Positions 9,347-18,699 of a stretch of 64,000 nucleotides of DNA are shown here, piece after piece (position 1 is the first letter of the stretch; every line of letters begins with the position of its first letter). The notes beneath the pieces are model-generated. The model was not told the origin of the DNA. It saw nothing but the letters and a program-made list of their open reading frames with translations, and searched no databases. A program made the position numbers and the translations under genes. Origin of the DNA: JAWPMV01 sp039819665 (lineage in GTDB: Bacteria; Bacteroidota; Bacteroidia; J057); contig JBCBRM010000033.1 in assembly GCA_039819665.1 (NCBI GenBank), positions 1-64,000 on the forward strand, in the 5' to 3' direction.

Positions 9347-9982
9347 ATGTCAGTATCCCTTCCGTCATTTCCTCTCAATCTGGTTGTGTACCCCGGTGAA
9401 AAACTGAGGCTATACATTTTTGAATTAAGGTATAGACAATTGATTAGAGAATGTTTGGAACATGACACTACTTTTGTTATTCCGACGGTACTGGATAAAA
9501 GCATAGCCGAGCTTGCCACGGAGGTGAAAATCATTTCACTTGATAAGGACTTTCCCTCAGGGGAAATGAATATTACCACCGAAGGTATTGGCAGGGTACG
9601 CATTCAGGAATTTCAAACGGTAGCTGCTGGCAAACTTTATCCAGCCAGTTTTATAGAAAGGCTGGATACGAGAGAGGAAGTAGTGCCTGAACTTCAACTG
9701 GAAGTTTTCGAAATGACCCGTGAGTTGCACAATTTACTGGGAGTTTCTGATAAATTACCAGAAGGGCCTGATGATCTCAGGGCCTTTGAGTTGGGGCATC
9801 ATGTGGGAATGAATCTTCGACAAGAATACAATCTGCTCACCCTCGAAGGAGAGAGGGAGCGTTTACTTGCTATTAAGGAACACATCAAGAAAATCCTACC
9901 AATAGTAATCGAAACAGAGCGCCTGAAGAGTCGCGCCAAATTGAACGGACACTTCAAGAACCTGATTCCTCCTCACTTTTGA
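9347..9982 (+). CDS. LON peptidase N-terminal (substrate-binding) domain protein
   Basis: 211 residues. Residues about 5-195 match the stand-alone LON substrate-binding domain: LPSFPLNLVVYPGEKLRLYIFELRYRQL is the family's first strand-turn-strand, split here at PGE, and a helical bundle follows. There is no ATPase or protease domain, so it is not the Lon protease itself; its job (perhaps substrate binding or adaptor) is not known. It lies 18 bp after a glycosyltransferase gene. Its TGA stop is directly adjacent to the stop of the convergent ArsR gene, with no base between them. Confidence 0.85.
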   Translation: MSVSLPSFPLNLVVYPGEKLRLYIFELRYRQLIRECLEHDTTFVIPTVLDKSIAELATEVKIISLDKDFPSGEMNITTEGIGRVRIQEFQTVAAGKLYPASFIERLDTREEVVPELQLEVFEMTRELHNLLGVSDKLPEGPDDLRAFELGHHVGMNLRQEYNLLTLEGERERLLAIKEHIKKILPIVIETERLKSRAKLNGHFKNLIPPHF

Positions 9983-10309
9983 TTAGTTGTAGTTAAATCT
10001 ATCTTCTTTCAGATTGATTTGATTGAAACTGTGGATGAGTTTCAGATATTTATCTCCGTTGAGGTGATAATGGATGTTTTTTCCTGAACGCTGACAAGCA
10101 AGAATCTTTCTGCTTTTCATTAGACTCAGGTGATGAGAGATGGTAGATTGATCCAGGCCTAATTGCGTATAAATGTCAGTCACTGACATGCTGCCATTTT
10201 CAATAAGCAGTTCGATAATTGAAAGACGAACAGGGTGAGCAAGGGCACGCAAGGACCTAGCCATCAGCTCTCTTTGAACAACCGTCCATGATTTTTCTTT
10301 CGCTTTCAT
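9983..10309 (-). CDS. ArsR/SmtB-family winged-helix transcriptional regulator
   Basis: 108 residues. The winged-helix domain runs from about 12 to 95: RALAHPVRLSIIELL (helix 1-2), SVTDIYTQLGLDQSTISHHLSLM (helix-turn-helix) and a wing with CQRSGKNIHYHL. The typical metal site of ArsR/SmtB sensors on the recognition helix (ELCVCDL-like Cys pair) is absent, so it probably senses something other than arsenic or cadmium-type metals. It is divergent from the lipoprotein gene at 10497, with about 190 bp between them, where its operator would be expected; the lipoprotein or the gene itself are the obvious candidate targets (inference). Confidence 0.85.
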   Translation of the reverse strand: MKAKEKSWTVVQRELMARSLRALAHPVRLSIIELLIENGSMSVTDIYTQLGLDQSTISHHLSLMKSRKILACQRSGKNIHYHLNGDKYLKLIHSFNQINLKEDRFNYN

Positions 10310-10496
10310 ATCGCTTTATTTTGTTTAGGATTAACCTCTTAGGGTCCTTTTAGTTCAAAAAAAGCCGAAAAAACTTCTCAAACTTTTATTCGAGAGAGCG
10401 TATAATTAGGCTAGGGAAAGCTATGAATCTTGTAAATATTCGCTTTCCTGCCTTCAAATGGGTATTTTAAGGCAATTCAATGAAAGGCAGAAACAC

Positions 10497-11555
10497 ATGA
10501 GCAGCCGGCTATTTTTTCACATCTTTCTTTTGCTTAGCCTGATTTCATTAGGCTTTTATGGATGCGAACCTATTGTACCAGGTTCGCAAAGTGGGAACAA
10601 TAGTTCCGGGAAAAGCACAGAAATCACTGAGCCTTTAAGTAATCTCATTGGAATTGCCGAGAACTTTAGTGTAGAAGCTCAGGAGTTGTCTAAGCCAGGT
10701 AAAGTGCGCTCTTGGGTAGATGGATTGATCGTAACCCAACAGCCGGGTATGAGAGAATTGGAAGTCGGGAAGATGAAAAATGGGGAGGAAGCTGAGTTTC
10801 TTTACCAAAGAACTTTGAGAAAAGTGAAAAGGAACCTCAGGGGGCAGGATTTTTACGAGCGATATATTCTGATTCGTATGAAAGATGGACAAATGGGATG
10901 GGTTCATGAAGGAGGTGTTAGATATATTCGCCCAGCTTTCGAAAACCTGATTAATGAATTGCTGACTAATCCCAGTGATCCCAACAAGAGAACCCGTGGG
11001 CCCGGGGTTTCTCCTTCCATGGACTACATGGTTATCCCCGGACAAAGAGTGGGTCCAATTCGAAAAAGTACCAGTGAGCAGGATCTTTTACAGATTTATG
11101 GTGCGGGTCAGGTACACAGAGGCTATGTCGCAACTTATGACAATCCGCAAAGGGAATGTACCGTCGTATATCCCGCTACCCCTAATGAAATAAAGATCGT
11201 TTGGGAAAATGCGGATAGAAGCCGAATAAAGGAAATTCATTTTCTCAAGGAAAGCAGCAATTGGTTTACGCCAGAAGGTTTGACAACAGGAATGGATTTC
11301 TCAGAAGTAATCAAAGCAAATAAAGCCCCCATTTCCATTTATGGATTTAAGTGGGAATACAGCGGAACGGTAAATTCCTGGGGAAAAGGGAGTATCTCCC
11401 GATACAATAATAAATTCTACACGGTTTTTAGTCCCAGAATCCCTATTGCGCAGGTACCTGCCAAGTTTATCGGCAATAAAGTGCTGAGCTCTAATGCTAC
11501 GGATTTAGACGCGATTTATCCCTATTTGGAAAAAATGGTGGTTTACCTGGATTAA
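10497..11555 (+). CDS. Lipoprotein with SH3-like region
   Basis: 352 residues from ATG 10497. The N terminus has a charged start, a hydrophobic stretch and then GFYGC, a lipobox-like motif with Cys at about residue 23, followed by a Ser/Gly/Asn-rich tether; it should be a lipoprotein on the periplasmic or outer face. Residues about 75-140 with RYILIRMKDGQMGWVHEGGVRYI look like a bacterial SH3 domain. The rest has no recognised domain. An in-frame ATG at 10458 would give a 13-residue longer, less signal-like N terminus; AAAGGCAG before 10497 fits a ribosome binding site. Confidence 0.6.
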   Translation: MSSRLFFHIFLLLSLISLGFYGCEPIVPGSQSGNNSSGKSTEITEPLSNLIGIAENFSVEAQELSKPGKVRSWVDGLIVTQQPGMRELEVGKMKNGEEAEFLYQRTLRKVKRNLRGQDFYERYILIRMKDGQMGWVHEGGVRYIRPAFENLINELLTNPSDPNKRTRGPGVSPSMDYMVIPGQRVGPIRKSTSEQDLLQIYGAGQVHRGYVATYDNPQRECTVVYPATPNEIKIVWENADRSRIKEIHFLKESSNWFTPEGLTTGMDFSEVIKANKAPISIYGFKWEYSGTVNSWGKGSISRYNNKFYTVFSPRIPIAQVPAKFIGNKVLSSNATDLDAIYPYLEKMVVYLD

Positions 11556-11623
11556 TCAGATTTTTGATTTTATTGGAGCTTTCTAATAGGTCTTCAAGGA
11601 TTTAATATTTCTCAGTGGGGGTT

Positions 11624-11649
11624 GGAACTTTTTGTCGGCAAAAAGTTCC
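11624..11649. repeat. Perfect 11-bp inverted repeat in intergenic DNA
   Basis: GGAACTTTTTG and CAAAAAGTTCC are separated by TCGG. It lies between the convergent ends of the lipoprotein and the propeller kinase and is followed by an A-rich stretch; the T-tract expected of a simple terminator is missing on the + strand. Composition resembles the inverted repeats at 19876-19978. Confidence 0.6.
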
Positions 11650-11802
11650 GCAAAAACCGAAAAAATTACGAATTGGATACTGTTTTTTTAAGGTATTCGT
11701 GAACTATTCGTTTCTAAAGCCTGCTCACAACCCGGCCCCGAACACCGAATTTTTTTGGCCAACGCGCCTGTATATGATCTAATTTAGCTTTGCTTAACTG
11801 GA

Positions 11803-14800
11803 CTACATCATCGCATATACATCTTGCTTGATGGGAAGAATCATTTCCACCAGGGTACCTTTTACCTCTCCTTTTTCATTTTTGATTTCCTTGATATCGA
11901 GGGCATAGTTCTTATCTGTCATTCGTGCGAAAAGTGCCAGGCGATCCAGGGTAATCTGCATACCTTTGGAGACGTGATCATTGGGTCGATTAGCATGGGC
12001 TTTTTTACTCGCCTCTATACCGATGCCATTGTCCTTTATGGTGATGCTCAGATAGTCTTCGTCTTGTTTGTGCAGATCGACTTCAATCATTCCATCAGCA
12101 TCCAATGGCATAATACCGTGTTTAATAGAATTTTCGACGAAAGGTTGCAGAATCATGGGCGGAATCTGGATGTCGGAGAGTACTATATCCGGATCGCTAT
12201 TTACCGAATAATCAAACTTCTCCGGGAAGCGCATTTTCTCCAAAGAAAGGTAAAGCTTCAAGCGATCAAGCTCCTCATTCAGGCTGATGAAATCGCTTTT
12301 GGTGCTCTCCAGATTCTTACGGACGAGTTTGGCGAAACTGGATAAGAATTTATTTGCGGCTTTTTTGTCCTGTCTGTGGATGAAATACTGGATGGATTGC
12401 AGGGCATTAAAGGTGAAATGTGGATTCATCATGGCATAAAGTGCCTGATGCTCCAATTGCAATTTTTCGGCAGTATTTCGGATACGGGTTTCCTCCTGCA
12501 ATTGCCTTCTGCGGTAGGTGATTCCCAGATAAATGAGGTAGATGAATCCCAAAAACACAAGTGACATAGGGAGGATAAACCACCACCTTTGCCAGAAGGG
12601 AGGAAGGATTTCAAAACTAAAGGCTGCGAACTTTTCTTCCCTCCAGGGTTCTGTTTCCATTTTTGCAGTCACTTTGAAAGTATACTGGCCCGGATCCAGA
12701 TTCGGATAGGTCAGGCTTTGGCTTTTTGGTCTAACCCAGTCCTGGTCCACGCCTTCCATCATGATTTTGTACTCTACCTGCTTGGGGCTATTCATACTCA
12801 ATCCGATGAAATCTATATCTACTCGATTGTCTGTAGGAGCTAATTGCAAATCAATAGGAAGTCCTCGATCATCTAAGGCATATCCCAAAGCTTCCCAACT
12901 GGAATCTTGTGAAATGGAGGAGTTGACAGCCGTGATGTAAACGGGAGGCTGAAAACTTTCTTCAAACCTTTGTATATCGGAAGGAATAAATGAAGGACCT
13001 TCTGCCGTTCCAAACCATATATTTCCCTGACTATCTTCAAAGATGGCATTCGCATTACATTCAAGGCTCGGAAGGCCATCCTTTTTTGAATAGTATTCAA
13101 AAGGAAGTTTTTCATCCGAATTGGGATCGAATTTTTCCAAATCCAATTTGAAAACTCCTCTTTCTGTCCCTATCCATAAGAATCTGTCGTCCTGGATCAG
13201 CAGAGATACAATAATTTGGGCTCCAGAGGCGCCACTATTTTTGATGTATGTACCTTCTCCATTTTGAAAAAGACCTAAACCCGCAGAGCTCCCTGTCCAA
13301 ATCCTCCCTTGAGGATCTTCAATTAGGGTAATAACATTGTTTCCGATGGCATCGGATTGGGGGAAATTCTTTATCTCTTTTCCATTGCAAATAGCCAGAC
13401 CATCCTCTGTACCAATCCAAAGATTACCTTTTTTATCCGGCAAAAGGGAATAAATAACATCCGAAATCAGGCCATCTGCTTTATGGTATATTCTTTCGAA
13501 ACGTGCTCCTTCCATTTTAAATACCCCCTGATCGGTACCTACCCATAAATCACCTGTTTCATCTTCAGTCATGCAGAATACCGAACTGCATTCCAGGCCA
13601 TCATCTTTATCAAAGTAGGTAAATCGCCCATTATTGAAAAGACTGAGGGTTCCATTGTAGGAGGCAAACCAGAAATTTCCCTCACTATCTTCAAAACTGG
13701 AACAAATAGCATCTCCTCCCAAATTATCTCGAATAGAATAGCTCTTCACGACTTTATCTGTTTGGAAAACATCTATTCCTCTATCACGGCTACTTACCCA
13801 AATATTTCCTGAATTATCTTCGAGGAAGGACTTGGCAATTTTACTGCTAAATCCATCTTCTACATCATACTTCACAAAACTGGCGTCTGTAATCTTTCGC
13901 ATACCACTACCATCTGTTCCTATCCATGTGCTTCCTTCTCTATCAATCAGAAAGGTTCTAACTTGAACATCCAGCATGCGATCTCCCCCAGATACTTCAA
14001 AAAACTTTTTATCATGGTATACAAATACTCCTTTCCCTGTTCCTATCCAGATCTCATTATCGGAGGAGTCTTTTGCCAGGCAATAGATATTGGGATCATC
14101 CAATTTTTCATCGCGAATAATGTCATACTTATTGGTTTCGCTGTTCAGGCTGAATAATCCTTTTTGCGTACCTATCCAATAGGTTTCACCTTTGATATGC
14201 TGAATATCGAAAACAAGAAGATCACTCATCTTATCACTCGGACCGAATGCCTGAATGCCCTTTTCAGATTCAGTGGGTTCGAAATAAAACAGACCTTTAG
14301 TTGTACCGATCCATACCCTTCCTGTTGTTCCGGGTTCTATATCTCTTATGCTAATTTCTTCCGGCTTATTTTCCCAGAGTATACTGTTTTTCGAATACTT
14401 TCCCTCCTGCCAATGATACAGATTCCCTTCCTGACCCCCAATCCAAAGCTTACCATCTTCCGTTTGCAACATAGCGCGAATGGCTTCCCCGCTTATTTCA
14501 TCTGGATTCTTGTATCGTTTAAAGGTATAGGGATGGTATCGGCCTAGTCCTTTCTCCGTGCCCACCCAGATGTCGCCATTCCGATCTTCGAGAATAATGT
14601 TTACAAAGTTTCCTTGGATCTCACTGTTTCGTGCTTCGAAAACTTTGAAATTATTTCCATCAAACTTACTTACACCACGGTGGGTCCCTAGCCAGAGATA
14701 GCCCCGTTTATCCTGCATGATGTCCAGCACCTGCGAATGGTGCAGGCCTTCATCCAGAGAATAAGGAGCCACATTATAGACTTGTGAGTTCAGGTTGATA

Positions 14801-14841
14801 TATGCAATAATGAATGAAAGGCAAATGAAATACCGTATCAT
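11803..14841 (-). CDS. Two-component-propeller sensor histidine kinase (LytS-type)
   Basis: 1012 residues. Signal peptide (to about 20), then about fourteen beta-propeller repeats of the Reg_prop type (each with WIGT/WVGT...G and EDxxGNxW patterns, residues 25-640), a Y_Y_Y domain (about 650-745), one membrane helix (about 755-778), and a cytoplasmic His_kinase domain with the phosphoacceptor in MMNPHFTFNAL and an ATPase domain with PFVENSIKHGI (N box) and DNGIGI (G box). It senses a periplasmic signal and phosphorylates a response regulator. No LytTR regulator gene is nearby, so it is an orphan here. It starts 28 bases after the exonuclease gene ends and may share its transcript. Confidence 0.9.
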   Translation of the reverse strand: MIRYFICLSFIIAYINLNSQVYNVAPYSLDEGLHHSQVLDIMQDKRGYLWLGTHRGVSKFDGNNFKVFEARNSEIQGNFVNIILEDRNGDIWVGTEKGLGRYHPYTFKRYKNPDEISGEAIRAMLQTEDGKLWIGGQEGNLYHWQEGKYSKNSILWENKPEEISIRDIEPGTTGRVWIGTTKGLFYFEPTESEKGIQAFGPSDKMSDLLVFDIQHIKGETYWIGTQKGLFSLNSETNKYDIIRDEKLDDPNIYCLAKDSSDNEIWIGTGKGVFVYHDKKFFEVSGGDRMLDVQVRTFLIDREGSTWIGTDGSGMRKITDASFVKYDVEDGFSSKIAKSFLEDNSGNIWVSSRDRGIDVFQTDKVVKSYSIRDNLGGDAICSSFEDSEGNFWFASYNGTLSLFNNGRFTYFDKDDGLECSSVFCMTEDETGDLWVGTDQGVFKMEGARFERIYHKADGLISDVIYSLLPDKKGNLWIGTEDGLAICNGKEIKNFPQSDAIGNNVITLIEDPQGRIWTGSSAGLGLFQNGEGTYIKNSGASGAQIIVSLLIQDDRFLWIGTERGVFKLDLEKFDPNSDEKLPFEYYSKKDGLPSLECNANAIFEDSQGNIWFGTAEGPSFIPSDIQRFEESFQPPVYITAVNSSISQDSSWEALGYALDDRGLPIDLQLAPTDNRVDIDFIGLSMNSPKQVEYKIMMEGVDQDWVRPKSQSLTYPNLDPGQYTFKVTAKMETEPWREEKFAAFSFEILPPFWQRWWFILPMSLVFLGFIYLIYLGITYRRRQLQEETRIRNTAEKLQLEHQALYAMMNPHFTFNALQSIQYFIHRQDKKAANKFLSSFAKLVRKNLESTKSDFISLNEELDRLKLYLSLEKMRFPEKFDYSVNSDPDIVLSDIQIPPMILQPFVENSIKHGIMPLDADGMIEVDLHKQDEDYLSITIKDNGIGIEASKKAHANRPNDHVSKGMQITLDRLALFARMTDKNYALDIKEIKNEKGEVKGTLVEMILPIKQDVYAMM

Positions 14842-14869
14842 GGGTCGTTTTTACTATTCCTCGATCAAA

Positions 14870-16258
14870 TTAGGGAATCCTGACGACTTCTTTGGGGTGT
14901 TTTTTTATATACCCTTGAATAATTCGCTGTACATCAGGCGTCTCATCTTTGTACGTAATAGAATCGATCAAGGTGTCAAGGCCGAGTTGCATATGGCTGG
15001 CATCCACATATGCATAGCCTTTGTAGAGTCCTTTTTGAACCATGACGACGGAGCGTTCATCATAATTTCTCCCCTCTCCTACGATGAGAAAATCCCCTAA
15101 ATTATTCTTGCCATAGTTGATTTCCTGTATGGCTTGCCTTACGCGTTCATTATAGCTTTCAGGATCTTCTTCTCCGCAACAAGCTCCTTTACAAATATGG
15201 AGTTGGCGATGGAAACAGCGACCCGGGCCTTTCTCTACTCCATATAATTTAGGGCATAATTCATATTTCTTGCCTCTTCTTTTGAGGGAAGATATGGCAT
15301 GGGCTCTACCTGAAAAACCAGCGATAGGATTCTTGTTTTCATCATAAGGATCAACATAAAGCTCCATGAATCCATCCTTGTTAGTGCGGGTGTAAACGCC
15401 AAATTTATATTGCTTTCTTCTTTGGGCTCGGTTGAATTGAGGTTGGATGCGTTTGATTTCTTCATTCTCCAATAATAAAGCAATCAGTTCGCTTCCTGTT
15501 AACTCATAGCTGATATCATATATCTGTTCGAGCATTTGCATACTGCGAATAGCCTTGTGTGCGCCCTGAAAATGGGAATAAATCCGCTTTCGGATGTTGT
15601 TGCTTTTGCCTACGTAGAGGATTTCTGAATTTTTTCCTAGGAAATAGTAAACCCCGGTTTCTTCCGGTAAATCATCTACGACCGATTTAGAGATATTGGG
15701 AGGGAGCTTGGAAATGGAAAGCTCCTGGCTAATGAGTTCTTCGGAAAAGGATTCTTTTTCTTTTTGGAGTAATATCTCGAAGAGTGTAGTGGTCGCTCGC
15801 GCATCTCCCCAGGCACGGTGAGAGGCTTCATTGGTGATGCCCAGGCGTTTGCAAAGATTTTTCAGGCTGTAAGAAGTATCTCCTGGCATGAGTTTACGAG
15901 CCAGCTTGACTGTGCAGAGTTGTTTGCGGGAGTAGGTATAGCCTAGCTGACGAAATTCTTTTTGGATAAAGCTGTAATCGAAACGGACATTATGGGCGAC
16001 GAAGATGGAGCCTTCTGTCATTTCGACCACCTGCTTGGCAACCTCATAAAACTTGGGTGCATCCTTGACCATTTCATTGTCAATTCCGGTCATACGACTG
16101 ATAAAATCCGGAATGGGCATCATGGGATTTACCAGCGAAATGAAAGAATCGACCACTTGTTCTCCATCATGCAAAAAAATTGCAATTTCGGTGATGCGAT
16201 CCACTTTTGGATTGCCACCAGTCGTTTCAATATCTATAATGCTATAAAGATTTGGCAT
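14870..16258 (-). CDS. DnaQ-like 3'-5' exonuclease fused to GIY-YIG nuclease domain
   Basis: 462 residues. Residues about 1-170 are a DEDDh exonuclease like DNA polymerase III epsilon: IIDIETTGG (Exo I), HNVRFDYSFI (Exo II), HRAWGDA (Exo III, H-x4-D), so the catalytic set is complete. Residues about 200-285 are a GIY-YIG domain (GVYYFLG ... ILYVGKS ... RKRIYSHF), as in UvrC and Cho. The last roughly 170 residues resemble the linker after the UvrC nuclease and have several Cys near 365-390. The likely role is DNA repair by incision plus resection (inference from domains). A TACTTTTA promoter-like site and AGGAG lie upstream of the ATG. Confidence 0.9.
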   Translation of the reverse strand: MPNLYSIIDIETTGGNPKVDRITEIAIFLHDGEQVVDSFISLVNPMMPIPDFISRMTGIDNEMVKDAPKFYEVAKQVVEMTEGSIFVAHNVRFDYSFIQKEFRQLGYTYSRKQLCTVKLARKLMPGDTSYSLKNLCKRLGITNEASHRAWGDARATTTLFEILLQKEKESFSEELISQELSISKLPPNISKSVVDDLPEETGVYYFLGKNSEILYVGKSNNIRKRIYSHFQGAHKAIRSMQMLEQIYDISYELTGSELIALLLENEEIKRIQPQFNRAQRRKQYKFGVYTRTNKDGFMELYVDPYDENKNPIAGFSGRAHAISSLKRRGKKYELCPKLYGVEKGPGRCFHRQLHICKGACCGEEDPESYNERVRQAIQEINYGKNNLGDFLIVGEGRNYDERSVVMVQKGLYKGYAYVDASHMQLGLDTLIDSITYKDETPDVQRIIQGYIKKHPKEVVRIP

Positions 16259-16413
16259 GATGGGCCTAAAAGACTCCTAAAAGTAATAATTTTAGTTTTT
16301 TCTGTCCAGTCAATTCTATTTTTTTTAGTTCGGGTGTCTTTTATTTAGTAATTCCGTCTAAAAAATACAGGCGCTGACCTGAACGTTAATAATGCAAAAA
16401 CACCCTCTTATTC

Positions 16414-17478
16414 ATGAATAAATTATTTAGCATCCTTTTCTTTCTGGGCCTCATCCCCCTGATTTCTCCTGGCCAAAACCGCATGCTGACTGATGTACGT
16501 CTGGTTGTTAGGCAATATCAGGGAGAAACCTTTTGCGATGAGCCCATGTCAGAACTGGATTTCGAAGAATATAAAGCTTCTATCGCGAGGATTCGTTCGG
16601 AGAAACTTCGCTTTGAAAAATTCCGAACCACTGTTGCTGACCAATGTCTGGCAACTCCCTACCTTTTTCAATTGATGGAGCTTTTCACCAATCCCAGCCT
16701 GGAGTATGATGTGCTGCGATTGGGATTCTATTATTGTTTTGACATTGAGAATTTTAAAAACCTTGCTCCTTATATGCAAGGGCAGGTGTATCGGGATCGA
16801 TTAGAATCTTTCGTGAGAGAAAGAACCTTTTCTATTCGTGCAGATGTAGAAGGGCAGCGGGAATTGCTGAGTCCGTCAGAGTTGAGAAGAACCCTGGAAG
16901 TTTTGGCTTCCTATAATACCGATCAGGCTCGGGTAGCAACTGCTAAAGAATTTGTTCGCAGCAATAATATGCGTGCTGAGCAATTTCGGGAAATCGTGGA
17001 GCAGGTTCGCTTGAATAATGGCAAAATGGATCTGTTGTATTATGGATATGAATACATTTACGATCCGGCTAATTATTATGCAGCTTATCAGGAATTGAAA
17101 CGCAGAGATATTGCCAAACTAGATGCCTTCGTTGCCGAAAACCGAAGACCGGATGAAGAACAATACATGAGCAGTCGCGAATTGGGCTGTACCATCATTC
17201 TGAGCAAATCAGAATTCGATACTCATAAGCGAGGGATCATTTCCAAACGCTATGATTCAGAGCGTCTTCGTTTTGCCAAAACCCTTTTCGACACCTATTG
17301 CTTCAATGTAAATGAGTTGGGGCAGTGTATGGAAATCTTTAAGAATGATGCAGATCGTTTGGAGTTGGCAGCTTATGCTTACAGACGGATTTATGATCCC
17401 TGGAATTTTTATCTCCTGGGTGGGAGGTTTAATTCGGAGGCAAAGGCAGCAGATTTGTTTGAGGTGGTGGGGAATTAA
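16414..17478 (+). CDS. Secreted protein with three DUF4476-like repeats
   Basis: 354 residues with a signal peptide (about 1-20, ending SPGQ). The mature part has three units of about 95-105 residues (starting near 35, 145 and 250), each with an opening like M/LS..EF/L......I....FDS.RL.FAK, then a hydrophobic helix and the sequence Y.Y.YDPxNYY or equivalent. This is the pattern of DUF4476, a domain of unknown function common in Bacteroidota exported proteins. Conserved Cys residues recur in repeats one and three. A strong terminator follows at 17502. Function unknown. Confidence 0.7.
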   Translation: MNKLFSILFFLGLIPLISPGQNRMLTDVRLVVRQYQGETFCDEPMSELDFEEYKASIARIRSEKLRFEKFRTTVADQCLATPYLFQLMELFTNPSLEYDVLRLGFYYCFDIENFKNLAPYMQGQVYRDRLESFVRERTFSIRADVEGQRELLSPSELRRTLEVLASYNTDQARVATAKEFVRSNNMRAEQFREIVEQVRLNNGKMDLLYYGYEYIYDPANYYAAYQELKRRDIAKLDAFVAENRRPDEEQYMSSRELGCTIILSKSEFDTHKRGIISKRYDSERLRFAKTLFDTYCFNVNELGQCMEIFKNDADRLELAAYAYRRIYDPWNFYLLGGRFNSEAKAADLFEVVGN

Positions 17479-17501
17479 AGAATAGCATTCATACCGAATG
17501 G

Positions 17502-17533
17502 AAAAGGGGATCGTAATCTGCGATCCCTTTTTT
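17502..17533 (+). terminator. Intrinsic terminator
   Basis: GGGATCG / CGATCCC stem, extended by an A-run facing the T-run, with loop TAATCTG-like centre and six Ts. It ends the DUF4476 gene. Confidence 0.75.
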
Positions 17534-17618
17534 GATTATTAAACCCGTTTATGCCTTCATCCCCAAAGGAATGTTTATCTTCATCCTGAACACTCAAATG
17601 CATAAAAACATATAACTC

Positions 17619-18695
17619 ATGCCCCACAATCAAATCCTCGTTAACAAAAAGAATATCCTCTCGACGCAAACTCGGGAAATCGAAAGTCCTTCCCTCGCCC
17701 CGGGACAGGCTCGTTTGAGACTCCTGAAATACGCGCTTACCAGTAACAATGTCACCTATGCGGTGACAGGTTACCGGATCGGTTATTGGAAATTCTTTCC
17801 CGTTGATGAGGAGTGGGGCATTGTTCCGGTTTGGGGCTTTGCAGAGGTCGTGGAAAGTGGGCATGAAGGTGTTGAAGTTGGAGAAAAAGTGTACGGCTAT
17901 TTTCCCATGGCAGAAGAATTGACGGTAAGTATTGGGAAGCTCAACGATTACGGCTTTGTAGACGCTGCTGATCATCGACAGGAATTGCCACCCATCTATA
18001 ATTACTACAATCGGATAAAATCTGATCCGACTTACATAGAGGCCGTCGAGGATTACCTTCCTATCATCCGTCCCCTCTTTGCGACTTCCTTTTTGAACTA
18101 TCAATTTTTAAAAGAGGAAAGCTTTTTTGGGGTAAATCAGATCATTATAACCAGTGCGTCATCCAAAACAGCCTTGGGCTTAGCTCATTTATTGCATGAA
18201 CACCAGGGAGAACATGACAAACAAATCATAGGACTTACTTCGAGTAGAAATGTAGACTTTGTTAATGGAACAGGATTCTATGATACGGTTATTGAATATG
18301 GGCAGGTCGGAGCTGAATTGGCGGATGAAGATAGCTTGATTGTAGATATGGCTGGGAATGGAAAGCTTTTGCAAGGCATTGACAAGCAATTGGGGGAAAA
18401 GCTGAAATTCATTTCGATGATAGGCTTGACTGATTGGCAAACAGGCGTGGCAGATTTAGGCTTAAAGCAAGCCAAGTTTTTCTTTGCGCCAACTTACGCT
18501 CAGAAGCTATTTAAAGAATGGGGGCAGGTGAAAGCCAATACTGCGATTGCGCAAAATATGGGCAAATTCATTGCAAAGGCTAAGAACTGGATAAAGATTC
18601 AATACATAGAGGATTATGGCGAGTTGGAGAAGCTCTATGTAAATATGGCGAAAGGGGAAGTTGATCCGAGCATAGGCTATATCGTTAAAGGTTAA
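17619..18695 (+). CDS. DUF2855-family, quinone-oxidoreductase-like protein
   Basis: 358 residues. The N-terminal part resembles the GroES-like fold of medium-chain dehydrogenases (PVWGFAEVVESGHEGVEVGEKVYGYFPM, here split by loops), and the second half a Rossmann-like domain (IIITSASSKTALGLAHLL), but catalytic zinc ligands are lacking, as in DUF2855. It probably binds NAD(P)H or an acyl/CoA-like substrate (inference). The stop is followed after four bases by the acyl-CoA dehydrogenase-like gene, so both are in one operon. No signal peptide; cytoplasmic. The reaction is not known. Confidence 0.8.
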   Translation: MPHNQILVNKKNILSTQTREIESPSLAPGQARLRLLKYALTSNNVTYAVTGYRIGYWKFFPVDEEWGIVPVWGFAEVVESGHEGVEVGEKVYGYFPMAEELTVSIGKLNDYGFVDAADHRQELPPIYNYYNRIKSDPTYIEAVEDYLPIIRPLFATSFLNYQFLKEESFFGVNQIIITSASSKTALGLAHLLHEHQGEHDKQIIGLTSSRNVDFVNGTGFYDTVIEYGQVGAELADEDSLIVDMAGNGKLLQGIDKQLGEKLKFISMIGLTDWQTGVADLGLKQAKFFFAPTYAQKLFKEWGQVKANTAIAQNMGKFIAKAKNWIKIQYIEDYGELEKLYVNMAKGEVDPSIGYIVKG

Positions 18696-18699
18696 TCGG

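Noticed and set aside
10310..10496. ArsR operator near TTCTC...GAGAG at 10372-10398
   Set aside because: The repeat arms are only four to five bases; too weak to call an operator.
17475..18104. 209-codon minus-strand open frame across the DUF2855 start
   Set aside because: It overlaps the terminator at 17502 and the coding part of a convincing gene; its protein has no domain.
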